DNA of 64,000 bases from Sedimentisphaerales bacterium (lineage in GTDB: Bacteria; Planctomycetota; Phycisphaerae; Sedimentisphaerales; SG8-4): the NCBI GenBank assembly GCA_016928975.1, contig JAFGJR010000284.1:1-64000 (forward strand), written 5' to 3'. Each line of letters starts with the position of its first letter. Positions within the stretch are counted from its first letter, which is position 1. The position numbers and the translations under genes were made by a program. A model generated the notes under the pieces. That model had not been told where the DNA came from. It saw only the letters and a program-made list of their open reading frames with translations, and ran no database searches. Positions 17,862 through 26,381 of this stretch are shown one piece after another.

Positions 17862-19211
17862 GTGAAAGAGAAGAAGATCACTCGACGTAGTCTGATGAGT
17901 GCGGCCGCCGGCGTGGCGGCGTTCACGATTGTCCCCCGGCATGTCCTGGGTGGGGTGGGCCAGACACCACCGAGCGAGAAGCTCAACATCGCTGGCATTG
18001 GCGTCGGCGGACGCGGGGCAGGGGACATGCAGGAGCTGGAGAGCCAGAACATCGTGGCCCTGTGCGACGTGGACTGGCGCAATGCCGCCGGGACGTTCCG
18101 GCGCTACCCGAACGCCCGCAAGTACAAGGACTTCCGCGAGATGCTCGACAAGGAGGACAAGAACATCGACGCCGTGATGGTGGCGACGGCCGATCATTGT
18201 CATGCCCCCACCTCCCTTGCGGCGATCAAGCGGGGCAAGCACGTGTACTGTGAGAAACCGCTGACACACACGGTGCTCGAAGCCAAGATGATGGCAGATG
18301 CCGCCCGCGAGCACAAGGTGGCCACGCAGATGGGCAACCAGGGCCAAGCGGAGGAGGGAGTCCGCGTCTTGTGCGAGACGATCTGGGACGGCGCGATCGG
18401 CCAGGTTCGCGAGGTGCACATCTGGACCGACCGGCCGCTCAACGGGACCAACAAATGGTACTGGCCGCAGGGGGTGGACCGGCCGGCCGATACACCGGCA
18501 GTGCCTGACACGCTGGACTGGGACCTGTGGCTCGGGCCGGCTCCGCAGCGGCCGTATAACCCAGCCTATCTGCCCTTCAGATGGCGAGGCTGGTGGGATT
18601 TCGGCACCGGTGCGTTGGGCGACATCGGCTGTCATGCCATCGACCCGGTCTTCCGGGCGCTCAAGCTGGGGTATCCGACGAGCGTCGAAGCGTGCTGCAC
18701 CATGGTCAACAACGAGACATACCCCGTGGCATCCCGCGTGACCTATGAGTTTCCCGCCCGGGGAGACCTGGCACCGGTGACGCTCCACTGGTATGACGGC
18801 GGGATGAGACCGCCTCGGCCGGCGGAGTTGGAGGATGGCCGCCAGTTGGGCACCAACGGTGCCCTGTACGTCGGTGACAAGGGCAAGATACTCAATGGCC
18901 GTCTGATCCCGGAGTCACGGCAGAGGGAGTACGGCCGGCCGCCCAGGACGCTGGAGCGTTCTCCGGGTCACCATCAGGAGTGGATCAACGCCTGCAAGGG
19001 CGGCAAGCCCGCCGGCTCGAACTTCCCCGATCACGCCGGCTTGCTGGCCCAGGTGGTCCTGATGGGCAACATCGCCTTGCGTCCGGTCCTCAAGCAGGAC
19101 AAGCTCTTCGGCACCAAGCTGCTGTGGGATGCCAAGGAGTTCAAGTTTACTAATGTACCCGAGGCGAATCAGTACCTGACCAAGGAATACCGCGAAGGCT
19201 GGGCATTGTGA
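17862..19211 (+). CDS. Gfo/Idh/MocA oxidoreductase 9, Tat-exported (subfamily B)
   Basis: About 449 residues. The start is GTG 17862, fixed by AGGAG at 17850-17854 with a seven-base gap; longer in-frame extensions would overlap the previous gene. The Tat motif is TRRSLMSA, then [13 protein letters not shown]. Motifs are GIGVGGRGAGDM, ALCDVD, TADHCHA (Ala replaces the usual Pro), CEKPLTHT and GDIGCHAIDPVFR, with the end YREGWAL. A short extra loop (NGTNKWYWPQG) distinguishes it from its neighbours. Confidence 0.8.
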   Translation: MKEKKITRRSLMSAAAGVAAFTIVPRHVLGGVGQTPPSEKLNIAGIGVGGRGAGDMQELESQNIVALCDVDWRNAAGTFRRYPNARKYKDFREMLDKEDKNIDAVMVATADHCHAPTSLAAIKRGKHVYCEKPLTHTVLEAKMMADAAREHKVATQMGNQGQAEEGVRVLCETIWDGAIGQVREVHIWTDRPLNGTNKWYWPQGVDRPADTPAVPDTLDWDLWLGPAPQRPYNPAYLPFRWRGWWDFGTGALGDIGCHAIDPVFRALKLGYPTSVEACCTMVNNETYPVASRVTYEFPARGDLAPVTLHWYDGGMRPPRPAELEDGRQLGTNGALYVGDKGKILNGRLIPESRQREYGRPPRTLERSPGHHQEWINACKGGKPAGSNFPDHAGLLAQVVLMGNIALRPVLKQDKLFGTKLLWDAKEFKFTNVPEANQYLTKEYREGWAL

Positions 19212-19238
19212 TTGATGATGGATGATTGACGATGGACA
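19211..19238. repeat. Four-unit heptamer array containing the next start codon
   Basis: ATTGATG, ATGGATG, ATTGACG and ATGGACA lie head to tail between oxidoreductases 9 and 10. The array begins on the last base of one stop codon, and the ATG of the next gene (19232) lies inside the last unit. A similar but degenerate spacer follows oxidoreductase 11 near 21931. Confidence 0.5.
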
Positions 19239-20605
19239 GACCCAAAAGACCAGTATCGCGGCGAGATCTGCTTCGCGGCACGGCGGGGGCGGTGGCTTTC
19301 ACCATTGTCCCCAGACATGTGCTGGGTCGGGCGGGGGCCCAACCGGCCAATGAGAAGCTCAACATCGCAGCTATCGGCATTGGGGGCATGGGGGCCTCGA
19401 ATATCAACGCGTGCAGCAGCGAGAATATCGTCGCGCTGTGCGATGTGGACAGCGCGTACGCCGCCAAGGTGTTCAACAGGTTCCCTGGCGCCAGGAAATA
19501 CGAAGACTTCCGCGTCATGCTCGACAAGGAAGACAAGAACATCGACGCCGTGATCGTGGCGACGCCGGACCATACGCACGCCGTGACGGCGATGGCCTGC
19601 ATGAAGCGTGGCAAGCACGTGTACTGCCAGAAGCCCCTGGCGCACTCGATCTACGAGGTGCGAAAGCTGACTGAGGCTGCTCGCCAGTTCAAGGTCCAGA
19701 CGCAGATGGGTAACCAGGGTCACTCCTCCGAAGAGATTCGCCTGTTATGCGAATGGATCGCGGATGGTGCCATCGGCTCAGTGCGTGAGGTTTATGCCTG
19801 GAGTGACCGACCGGTGGGCGGCGATCCGTGGTCGGACTTCCCGATCATGGCCAGGCCGAAAGAGACGCCTCCAGTTCCTGCGACGCTTGACTGGGACCTG
19901 TGGCTGGGTCCGGTCCAATACCGGCCGTATCATCCGATCTACCACCCGATGCAGTGGCGGGGCTGGTGGGATTTTGGCACCGGCGCGCTCGGCGACATGG
20001 GTTGTCATATCCTCGATCCTGCCTTCTGGGCGCTGAAGCTTGGCGCCCCGACGCGTGTCGAGGCCACGACGACGCACTATCAGCCAGAAGTGGCGTCCGA
20101 GACGTATCCGCGGGCTTCCATTGTCCGGTACGAGTTCCCCGCGCGTGGCGAGATGCCTCCGGTCAAGCTGACGTGGTTTGACGGCCGGCTGATGCCGCCG
20201 CGACCGAGGGACCTGGAGCCCGCCCGCCGACTTGAAGGCAACGGCGCGATTTTCCTCGGCGACAAAGGCACGATCATGCACGGCTCGCACGGCGCTGGCG
20301 GCGTCCGGATTGTCCCGGAAGAGAAGATGAAGGCCTACAAGCGACCGGACAAGACCATTCCCAGGGTGGCGCGTGGCTCCGCCGGACACGAGCAGGATTG
20401 GGTCCGTGCCTGCAAGGGCGGCAAGCCTGCCAGCTCGACCTTCGACTACGGCGGCCCGCTGACCGAGATGGTCCTGCTGGGTGTGCTGGCCATGCGAATG
20501 AAGGATACGCCGCTCGAATGGGACCCGGCGAATCTGAAAGTCACGAACGTGGATGCAGCGAACAAATATGTCAATCCACCCTATCGTCAAGGGTGGACAC
20601 TTTGA
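19232..20605 (+). CDS. Gfo/Idh/MocA oxidoreductase 10, Tat-exported (subfamily B)
   Basis: About 457 residues. The Tat motif SRRDLLRG is followed by AFTIVPRHVLG. Motifs are AIGIGGMGASN, ALCDVD, TPDHTHA, CQKPLAHS (Gln instead of Glu) and GDMGCHILDPAFW, with the end YRQGWTL. No good ribosome binding site is visible because the spacer is a heptamer array; TTG 19226 is an in-frame alternative. A loop (GGDPWSDFPIMARP) replaces the WPQG segment of the other members. Translation may depend on coupling to the gene before it. Confidence 0.78.
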   Translation: MDRPKRPVSRRDLLRGTAGAVAFTIVPRHVLGRAGAQPANEKLNIAAIGIGGMGASNINACSSENIVALCDVDSAYAAKVFNRFPGARKYEDFRVMLDKEDKNIDAVIVATPDHTHAVTAMACMKRGKHVYCQKPLAHSIYEVRKLTEAARQFKVQTQMGNQGHSSEEIRLLCEWIADGAIGSVREVYAWSDRPVGGDPWSDFPIMARPKETPPVPATLDWDLWLGPVQYRPYHPIYHPMQWRGWWDFGTGALGDMGCHILDPAFWALKLGAPTRVEATTTHYQPEVASETYPRASIVRYEFPARGEMPPVKLTWFDGRLMPPRPRDLEPARRLEGNGAIFLGDKGTIMHGSHGAGGVRIVPEEKMKAYKRPDKTIPRVARGSAGHEQDWVRACKGGKPASSTFDYGGPLTEMVLLGVLAMRMKDTPLEWDPANLKVTNVDAANKYVNPPYRQGWTL

Positions 20606-20616
20606 GAGGACATGTT

Positions 20617-21930
20617 GTGAACAGCAGACAGATCAACAGACGGCAATTCCTGGGCGGCGTGGCGGGGGTGGCGACGTTTACGATTGTCCCGCGGCACGTC
20701 CTGGGCGGTCCTCGGACGGTGCCGCCAAGCGAGAAGCTCAACATCGCATGCATCGGCTGCGGCGGCCAGGGCGCCAGCGACATCCAGTCGGTCAGCAGCG
20801 AGAACATCGTCGCGCTGTGCGACGTCGATTGGGGCGGCCATACGGCTAAGACCTTTGAGAGGTTCCCCAGCGCCAGGAAGTACAAAGACTTCCGCAAGAT
20901 GCTCGACGCCGAGGCCCAGAACATCGACGCGGTGACGGTGGCGACACCCGACAATATCCACGCCGTGGCAACCATGGCGGCGCTGAAGCGAGGCAAGCAC
21001 ACGTACTGCGAAAAGCCCCTGTGCCATGACATCTACGAGGTCCGGCAACTGACCGAGGAGGCCCGCAAACGCGGCCTCATGACGCAGATGGGCACGCAAC
21101 TCCACGCGACCGGCGAGATGAAGACGTTCGTGGAATGGGTCAAGGCCGGCATCATCGGCAAGATCACCCGCGTGGATCTCTGGAGCGGCAAGAACTGGGG
21201 CGGCGGCGAGCGGCCCGCGGACACGCCCCCCGTGCCGGCGACGCTCGACTGGGACCTGTGGCTCGGTCCCGCCCCGTACCGGGCGTATCATCCCCGCTAC
21301 CTGCCCGGCGAGTGGCGGCGCTGGTGGGACTTCGGCACGGGTACGCTGGGCGACATGGGCTGTCACATCATCGACCCTGCCTGGTGGGTGCTGGACCTGA
21401 AGTATCCGACGAGCGTGGCGGCGCAGCCGGGGCCGTTCAATAAGGACACGTACCCGGAACGAACGATTGTGACGTGGGAGTTCCCGGCCCGCGGGGACCA
21501 GCCGGCTGTGACTGTGACGTGGCGCGATGGCATCAATCCGCCGCCGCGACCGAAGGACCTGGAAGAAGGACGCAGGCTCCCGGACCAGGGCGGACTCTAC
21601 TACGGCGACAAAGGCACGATCCTCCTGCCGCACGGCGGCAATCCCCGGCTGATCCCGGAATCGAAAATGAAGGGCTTCAAGGCCCCAGGGCAGTCCCTGC
21701 CGCGCGACGTCGATCACTACCAGGAATGGATCCGGGCCTGCAAAGGCGGACCGAAGCCGTCGTCGAATTTCGACTACGCCGGCCCGCTGACCGAGACGAT
21801 CCTCTTGGGTAACATCGCCGCCTTGGCCGGCCGGAAGCTCGAGTGGGACGGGCCCGGCATGAAGGTGAAGAACTTCCCTGAGGCCAACAAGCTCCTCAGT
21901 CGCAAGTACCGGGAGGGATGGACCCTCTGA
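20617..21930 (+). CDS. Gfo/Idh/MocA oxidoreductase 11, Tat-exported (subfamily B)
   Basis: About 437 residues. GTG 20617 follows AGAGGA by six bases and lies 11 bases after the previous stop. The Tat motif NRRQFLGG leads to ATFTIVPRHVLGG. Motifs are CIGCGGQGASD, ALCDVD, TPDNIHA (Asn replaces the His of DHxH), CEKPLCHD and GDMGCHIIDPAWW, with the end YREGWTL. TPDN for TPDH and MGTQLHAT for MGNQGH mark it as the most divergent of the block 6-11. Confidence 0.78.
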   Translation: MNSRQINRRQFLGGVAGVATFTIVPRHVLGGPRTVPPSEKLNIACIGCGGQGASDIQSVSSENIVALCDVDWGGHTAKTFERFPSARKYKDFRKMLDAEAQNIDAVTVATPDNIHAVATMAALKRGKHTYCEKPLCHDIYEVRQLTEEARKRGLMTQMGTQLHATGEMKTFVEWVKAGIIGKITRVDLWSGKNWGGGERPADTPPVPATLDWDLWLGPAPYRAYHPRYLPGEWRRWWDFGTGTLGDMGCHIIDPAWWVLDLKYPTSVAAQPGPFNKDTYPERTIVTWEFPARGDQPAVTVTWRDGINPPPRPKDLEEGRRLPDQGGLYYGDKGTILLPHGGNPRLIPESKMKGFKAPGQSLPRDVDHYQEWIRACKGGPKPSSNFDYAGPLTETILLGNIAALAGRKLEWDGPGMKVKNFPEANKLLSRKYREGWTL

Positions 21931-21977
21931 CTGATAACGGACGATTGGAGATCATGGGTAGAACTGGAGAAGATCAA

Positions 21978-23396
21978 ATGAACAAGTGGACGAAGGTAGG
22001 CATGATTCTGTTGATGGTTGGTGTCTGTGGCGGCATCGCCGGGGCGCAGTCGAAAGACAAATGGCGCCTGGGCACTCAGGCGTACAGTTTCAACCGGTTC
22101 ACGTTTGCTGAGGCGGTCGCCAAGACCAAATCCATGGGCTTGAAATACATTGAGGCTTATCCCGGCCAGCGTCTCAGTGCTGAGAAGCCTGATGTCAAAG
22201 TCGATCACAGCATGACCGCGGAGCAGAGACGGGAGCTCAAGGAGTTGCTCAGGAAGGAGGGTCTCACGCTGGTCAACTACGGCGTGGTCGGCCTGCCAAA
22301 CAACGAGGTCGAATGCCGTAAGGTATTTGACTTCGCGAAGGACATGGGTCTCGAGAATATCGTCTCGGAGCCGCCGGAGGACGCTTTCGAACTGATTGAC
22401 CGGCTCTGCAACGAGTACAAGATCGGCGTTGCGATTCATAACCATCCGAGGCCCTCCTACTACTGGGACCCCAACACCGTCCTGAAGGTCTGCCAGGGCC
22501 GAAGCAAATGGATCGGGGCATGTGCCGACACCGGGCACTGGACCCGCTCGAACCTTGACCCGCTCAGGGCCGTTCAACTGCTGGGCAAGGCCGGCAGGAT
22601 TCGCAGCTTCCACTTCAAGGACCTCAATAAGTTCGGCGGCGATGCACACGATGTCCCCTGGGGCACCGGCGTGAGCAAGTCCAGAGAGATCCTCAAGGAC
22701 CTGGCCGGAATGGGTTTCCAGGGGACCTTCTCCATTGAGTACGAGTATCACTGGGACAACAGCGTGCCGGAGATTACCAAGTGCGTCGAGTGGTTCAAGA
22801 AGACCGAGGCCGAACTGAGCGACGTGCAGGCCAAAGACGTGTTCCAGAAGGACCTGTCCAATGCCGTCATGCCTCCCGGTGGGTGGGCCTTCGACGCGGA
22901 CGGCGTCCTGTCACCGGGTGGCAGCGGTCATGGCGACATCTGGACCAAGGAACGCTACGGCAACTTCATCCTCGAACTCGATTTCAAGGTCCCGGACAAG
23001 GGCAACAGTGGCGTCTTCATCCGCACGGGCGACATCAAGAACATCTATAGCGCCATCGAGGTGCAGATTCACGCCACGACGGACGGGACCCAATACGGCC
23101 AGTGCGGCGCGATCTATGATTGCCTCCCCCCGTCAAAGAACGCCAACAAGGGGCCGGACCAGTGGAACCACTACGTTATCACCTGCCTGGACAACAAGAT
23201 CTATGTCAATCTTAATGGCCAGGACATCATCGACATGGACCTGAACCAGTGGACCGAGGCCCGCAAGAATCCCGATGGGACCGGGAACAAATTCAACACC
23301 GCCTACAAGGATATGCCGCGCATCGGCAATCTCGGTTTCCAGTATCACGGCAACCCCGTCTGGTTCAGGAATCTCAAGATCAAGTCCTTTGATTGA
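21978..23396 (+). CDS. Exported sugar isomerase/epimerase-DUF1080 fusion
   Basis: About 472 residues. The signal peptide MILLMVGVCGGIAGAQ predicts export. Residues 28-280 are a xylose isomerase-like TIM barrel (GVAIHNHPRP, ADTGHW, FHFKDLNKF, SIEYEYHWDN). Residues 285-472 are a DUF1080 beta-sandwich (FILELDFKV, NSGVFIR, QWNHYVITC, PVWFRNLKIK). DUF1080 members act on 3-keto-glycosides, removing the aglycone by hydrolysis or elimination/hydration. A fused isomerase would take the product directly, so one polypeptide may do two successive steps outside the cytoplasm. GGAGA precedes ATG 21978. Confidence 0.75.
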   Translation: MNKWTKVGMILLMVGVCGGIAGAQSKDKWRLGTQAYSFNRFTFAEAVAKTKSMGLKYIEAYPGQRLSAEKPDVKVDHSMTAEQRRELKELLRKEGLTLVNYGVVGLPNNEVECRKVFDFAKDMGLENIVSEPPEDAFELIDRLCNEYKIGVAIHNHPRPSYYWDPNTVLKVCQGRSKWIGACADTGHWTRSNLDPLRAVQLLGKAGRIRSFHFKDLNKFGGDAHDVPWGTGVSKSREILKDLAGMGFQGTFSIEYEYHWDNSVPEITKCVEWFKKTEAELSDVQAKDVFQKDLSNAVMPPGGWAFDADGVLSPGGSGHGDIWTKERYGNFILELDFKVPDKGNSGVFIRTGDIKNIYSAIEVQIHATTDGTQYGQCGAIYDCLPPSKNANKGPDQWNHYVITCLDNKIYVNLNGQDIIDMDLNQWTEARKNPDGTGNKFNTAYKDMPRIGNLGFQYHGNPVWFRNLKIKSFD

Positions 23397-23407
23397 GGCC
23401 TATAAAA

Positions 23408-24790
23408 ATGAAGAATGCAGTAGTTCTGAGCTTGTTTATGGTATTGGCGATCGTGCTTGGGTATGTGACGCCGGTGGCCAATGCAGGTGCCTCCGACGAG
23501 TGGGTTTCCCTGTTCAACGGTAAGGACCTGACCGGCTGGGATGGCGATACGCGTCTGTGGTCGGTCAAGGACGGCGTGATCCACGGCGAGACCACGGAGC
23601 AGAACCCCGCACACAACAACACCTTTCTCATCTGGCGAGGCGGGTCGCCCAAGGACTTCGAGCTGAAGATCGAATTCCGCATCCAGAACGGCAACTCGGG
23701 TATCCAGTACCGCAGCAAGGAGTTCCAGAAGTGGCGGATCGCGGGTTACCAGGCGGAAGTGGTCAATGGAGACACCGCCGGCTTCCTCTACCACGAGGCC
23801 GGGCGGGCCTCGCTCGTCAACGTCGGCGAGTTCGTCGTCATCGACAAGGACGGCAAGAAACAGGTCGTCGGCAACGTCAACGATAAGCAGGAGCTGATCA
23901 AGGCCGGCTTCGTCAGGCAGAAGGACTGGAACGCGTACCACATCCTCTGCCGGGGCAACCACATCGTCCACTATCTCAACGGATACAAGACGATGGAGCT
24001 GATCGACAACGATCGCGTGACGAATCCCGCCGACCCGAAGGACAACAAAGGCGCCAGTCGCGAGGGACTCATCGCACTGCAAATCCACATCGGGCCGCCG
24101 ATGATCGTGGAATTCAAGGACATCCTCCTGAAGGCGCTCGATGAGAAACAGTATGGCGACGCGCAGTTGATCTTCAACGGCCGCAACCTCGACGAGTGGA
24201 CTACGAACACCAGATCGGGCAAGGCCAACAGGTGGGTCGTCGGCAAGGCGAAGGTCTCCGCGAGCGATCCGAAGAAGCTGGAAGCGGCCCCGGGGACCGG
24301 CGAGATGATCAACGTGACCCCCGAGCACGGAGCCAGCCAGGACATCTACTCCAAGACGCCGTTCGGCGACTGCCGGATCGAGCTGGAGGTGATGGTGGCG
24401 CAGGAATCGAATTCCGGCGTCTACGTGATGGGCGAATACGAGATCCAGGTGCTCGACAGCTACGGCCGTGAGAGATTGAACAACGGCGACATGGGCGCGA
24501 TCTACGGCGCTGCGCCACCGTCGATCAACGCCTCGAAGAAACCCGGCGAGTGGCAACAGTACGTGATCGAGTGGCGTGCCCCGAAGTTCGCCGGCGGCAA
24601 GAAGGTCAAGAACGCCGAGTTCGTGAAGGTCGAGCTCAATGGCCAATTGCTGCACAAGAATCTCGTCATGCCGGGTTTGACACCCGGCGGTGTAGCCGGC
24701 GAGGAGGCGTCCGAAGGACCTCTGATGTTCCAGGGCAATCATGGACCTGTGGCCTATCGCAACATCATTGTGACGCCGTTGGCGAAATGA
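23408..24790 (+). CDS. Tandem DUF1080 protein, secreted
   Basis: About 460 residues with a signal peptide ending near PVANA. It contains two DUF1080 domains in a row. The first is about residues 22-250 (WVSLFNGKDLTGW, NSGIQYRSKEF). The second is about 255-460 (QLIFNGRNLDEW, NSGVYVMGEYEIQVLDS, GPLMFQGNHGPVAYRN). DUF1080 is the 3-keto-disaccharide/3-keto-glycoside hydrolase-lyase family. The two halves are not close copies, so they may differ in substrate. ATG 23408 is preferred; a TTG at 23393 would overlap the previous stop codon. Confidence 0.78.
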   Translation: MKNAVVLSLFMVLAIVLGYVTPVANAGASDEWVSLFNGKDLTGWDGDTRLWSVKDGVIHGETTEQNPAHNNTFLIWRGGSPKDFELKIEFRIQNGNSGIQYRSKEFQKWRIAGYQAEVVNGDTAGFLYHEAGRASLVNVGEFVVIDKDGKKQVVGNVNDKQELIKAGFVRQKDWNAYHILCRGNHIVHYLNGYKTMELIDNDRVTNPADPKDNKGASREGLIALQIHIGPPMIVEFKDILLKALDEKQYGDAQLIFNGRNLDEWTTNTRSGKANRWVVGKAKVSASDPKKLEAAPGTGEMINVTPEHGASQDIYSKTPFGDCRIELEVMVAQESNSGVYVMGEYEIQVLDSYGRERLNNGDMGAIYGAAPPSINASKKPGEWQQYVIEWRAPKFAGGKKVKNAEFVKVELNGQLLHKNLVMPGLTPGGVAGEEASEGPLMFQGNHGPVAYRNIIVTPLAK

Positions 24791-24794
24791 ACAT

Positions 24795-24812
24795 CTCGCG
24801 CTGCGCAGCGTG
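24795..24812. repeat. Palindromic spacer repeat CTCGCGCTGCGCAGCGTG
   Basis: The perfect palindrome CGCTGCGCAGCG lies within a sequence related to the repeat at 7512-7531. It begins four bases after the stop of the tandem DUF1080 gene. Confidence 0.35.
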
Positions 24813-24865
24813 ACGGTTTGACGTGCCGGCATTCTCGGATGGCGGGAAAAAACCCGCGCCTGTCC

Positions 24866-24894
24866 TTGACAGTCGCGTGGGCCACCCGGATAAT
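24866..24894 (+). promoter_or_regulatory. Near-consensus sigma-70 promoter
   Basis: TTGACA at 24866-24871 and GATAAT at 24889-24894 are exactly 17 bases apart. Transcription would begin about 40 bases before the ATG of oxidoreductase 12, separating it from the main array. A small stem, GCGGG-A6-CCCGC, lies just upstream at 24842-24857 but has no T-tract. Confidence 0.6.
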
Positions 24895-24942
24895 GGCCGG
24901 CTAAACTCAAGTATGGCAATGAACTGTACAGGTAGGAATACG

Positions 24943-26298
24943 ATGAGCGAGCAAAGAGTACAGCAAGGTATGGACAGACGCAGCTTCCTTCGCAGCACGG
25001 CGGCTGTCGGTGCGGGCCTGGCTTTTGCGCCGAGGATGTTTGCCCAGGCCTCCGGCGGATCGAACGATATCAACGTGGCCCTCCTGGGCGCCGGCGCCCA
25101 GGGACAAGTCCTGATGCAGGCCTGCCTGAAGATCCCGAATGTTCGGTTCAAGGCCGTATGTGACATCTGGGAAGCCTACAACCAGAGGCGCGTCTCCAAG
25201 ACTCTGGAGCGATACGGCCACAAGAACAATGCCTACGTGGATTACAAGGAGATGCTCGACAAGGAGAAGGGCAATCTTGACGCCGTGATCGTCGCGACCC
25301 CTGACTTCTGGCACGCCGAGCATGCCATCGCCTGCATGGAGGCCGGCTTGAACGTCTATTGCGAGAAGGAGATGTCCAACGATCTGGCCAAGGCCAGACA
25401 GATGGTCGAGACCCGGAAGAAGACGGGCAAGCTCCTGCAGATCGGCCACCAGCGCCGCAGCAATCCCCGCTATCTCCACTGTTACAACAAGCTGCTCAGG
25501 GAAGCCAATATCCTCGGCCGGATCACGACGATCAACGGCCAGTGGAACCGCAGCGCCCAGGAGCCTCTCGGCTGGCCCAAAACCGCCGCGGTCGACGACG
25601 CGACGCTCGCCAAATATGGCTTCACCAACATGGAGCAGTTCCGCAACTGGCGCTGGTACAAGAAGCTCGGTGGCGGACCCATCGTGGACCTCGGATCGCA
25701 CCAGATCGACATCTATAGCTGGTTCCTCGACACCACTCCCAAGGGCGTCATCGCCAGTGGCGGCACTGACTACTACGACAAGAGCACCCATGAGTGGTAT
25801 GACACGGTCATGGCCATTTACGACTTCGAGACTAAGGAGGGCGTGGTCCGCGGGTTCTACCAGGTGCTGACGACCAACAGCAACCAGGGTTACTATGAGA
25901 GCTTCATGGGCGATCAAGGCACGTTGGTGGTCTCCGAATCAGCCGCACGCGGATCGGTTTACCGCGAGGCAAACGCTCCGGTGGAGTGGGACAAGTGGTG
26001 TAAGCTGGGCTTCATCAATGAGCCCAAGAAGGTGGAAGAGGTAAAGCAGGATGGTGAGGCGGTTCTCGATGTGCGTGAGACGCTGGCGCCTCCGGCCTAC
26101 GAGCTGCCCGTCACGATGGGCAATATGCCGTACCATCAGCCACACCTGCAGAACTTCTTCGACGCCGTTCGTGGCAAAGCCAAGCTGAACTGCCCGGCCG
26201 AAGTTGGTTACGAGACCGCTGTCATAGTGCTCAAGGTCAACGAGGCGGTCGAAGCGAACAAGAGGCTCGAATTCAAACCCGACGAGTTCAAAGTGTAA
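24943..26298 (+). CDS. Gfo/Idh/MocA oxidoreductase 12, Tat-exported (subfamily C)
   Basis: About 451 residues. The Tat motif is DRRSFLRS, with a signal ending near RMFAQA. Motifs are LLGAGAQGQVL, AVCDIW (Ile-Trp instead of Val-Asp), TPDFWHA, CEKEMSND and VDLGSHQIDIYSWFL. Glu replaces the Pro of EKP. The tail is PDEFKV, unlike both other subfamilies. This set resembles the planctomycete group with KMGHQRRSNPRY-type segments (here QIGHQRRSNPRY). It has its own promoter and closes the oxidoreductase array before the cytochrome genes. Confidence 0.78.
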   Translation: MSEQRVQQGMDRRSFLRSTAAVGAGLAFAPRMFAQASGGSNDINVALLGAGAQGQVLMQACLKIPNVRFKAVCDIWEAYNQRRVSKTLERYGHKNNAYVDYKEMLDKEKGNLDAVIVATPDFWHAEHAIACMEAGLNVYCEKEMSNDLAKARQMVETRKKTGKLLQIGHQRRSNPRYLHCYNKLLREANILGRITTINGQWNRSAQEPLGWPKTAAVDDATLAKYGFTNMEQFRNWRWYKKLGGGPIVDLGSHQIDIYSWFLDTTPKGVIASGGTDYYDKSTHEWYDTVMAIYDFETKEGVVRGFYQVLTTNSNQGYYESFMGDQGTLVVSESAARGSVYREANAPVEWDKWCKLGFINEPKKVEEVKQDGEAVLDVRETLAPPAYELPVTMGNMPYHQPHLQNFFDAVRGKAKLNCPAEVGYETAVIVLKVNEAVEANKRLEFKPDEFKV

Positions 26299-26381
26299 GG
26301 CCGATGCCTGCTATTCGCCTGTTTACGATTGGAGTCGGTTGCCGGCCGCGGCTGCGTGTGTAGAAAGGAACTGATACAGCC

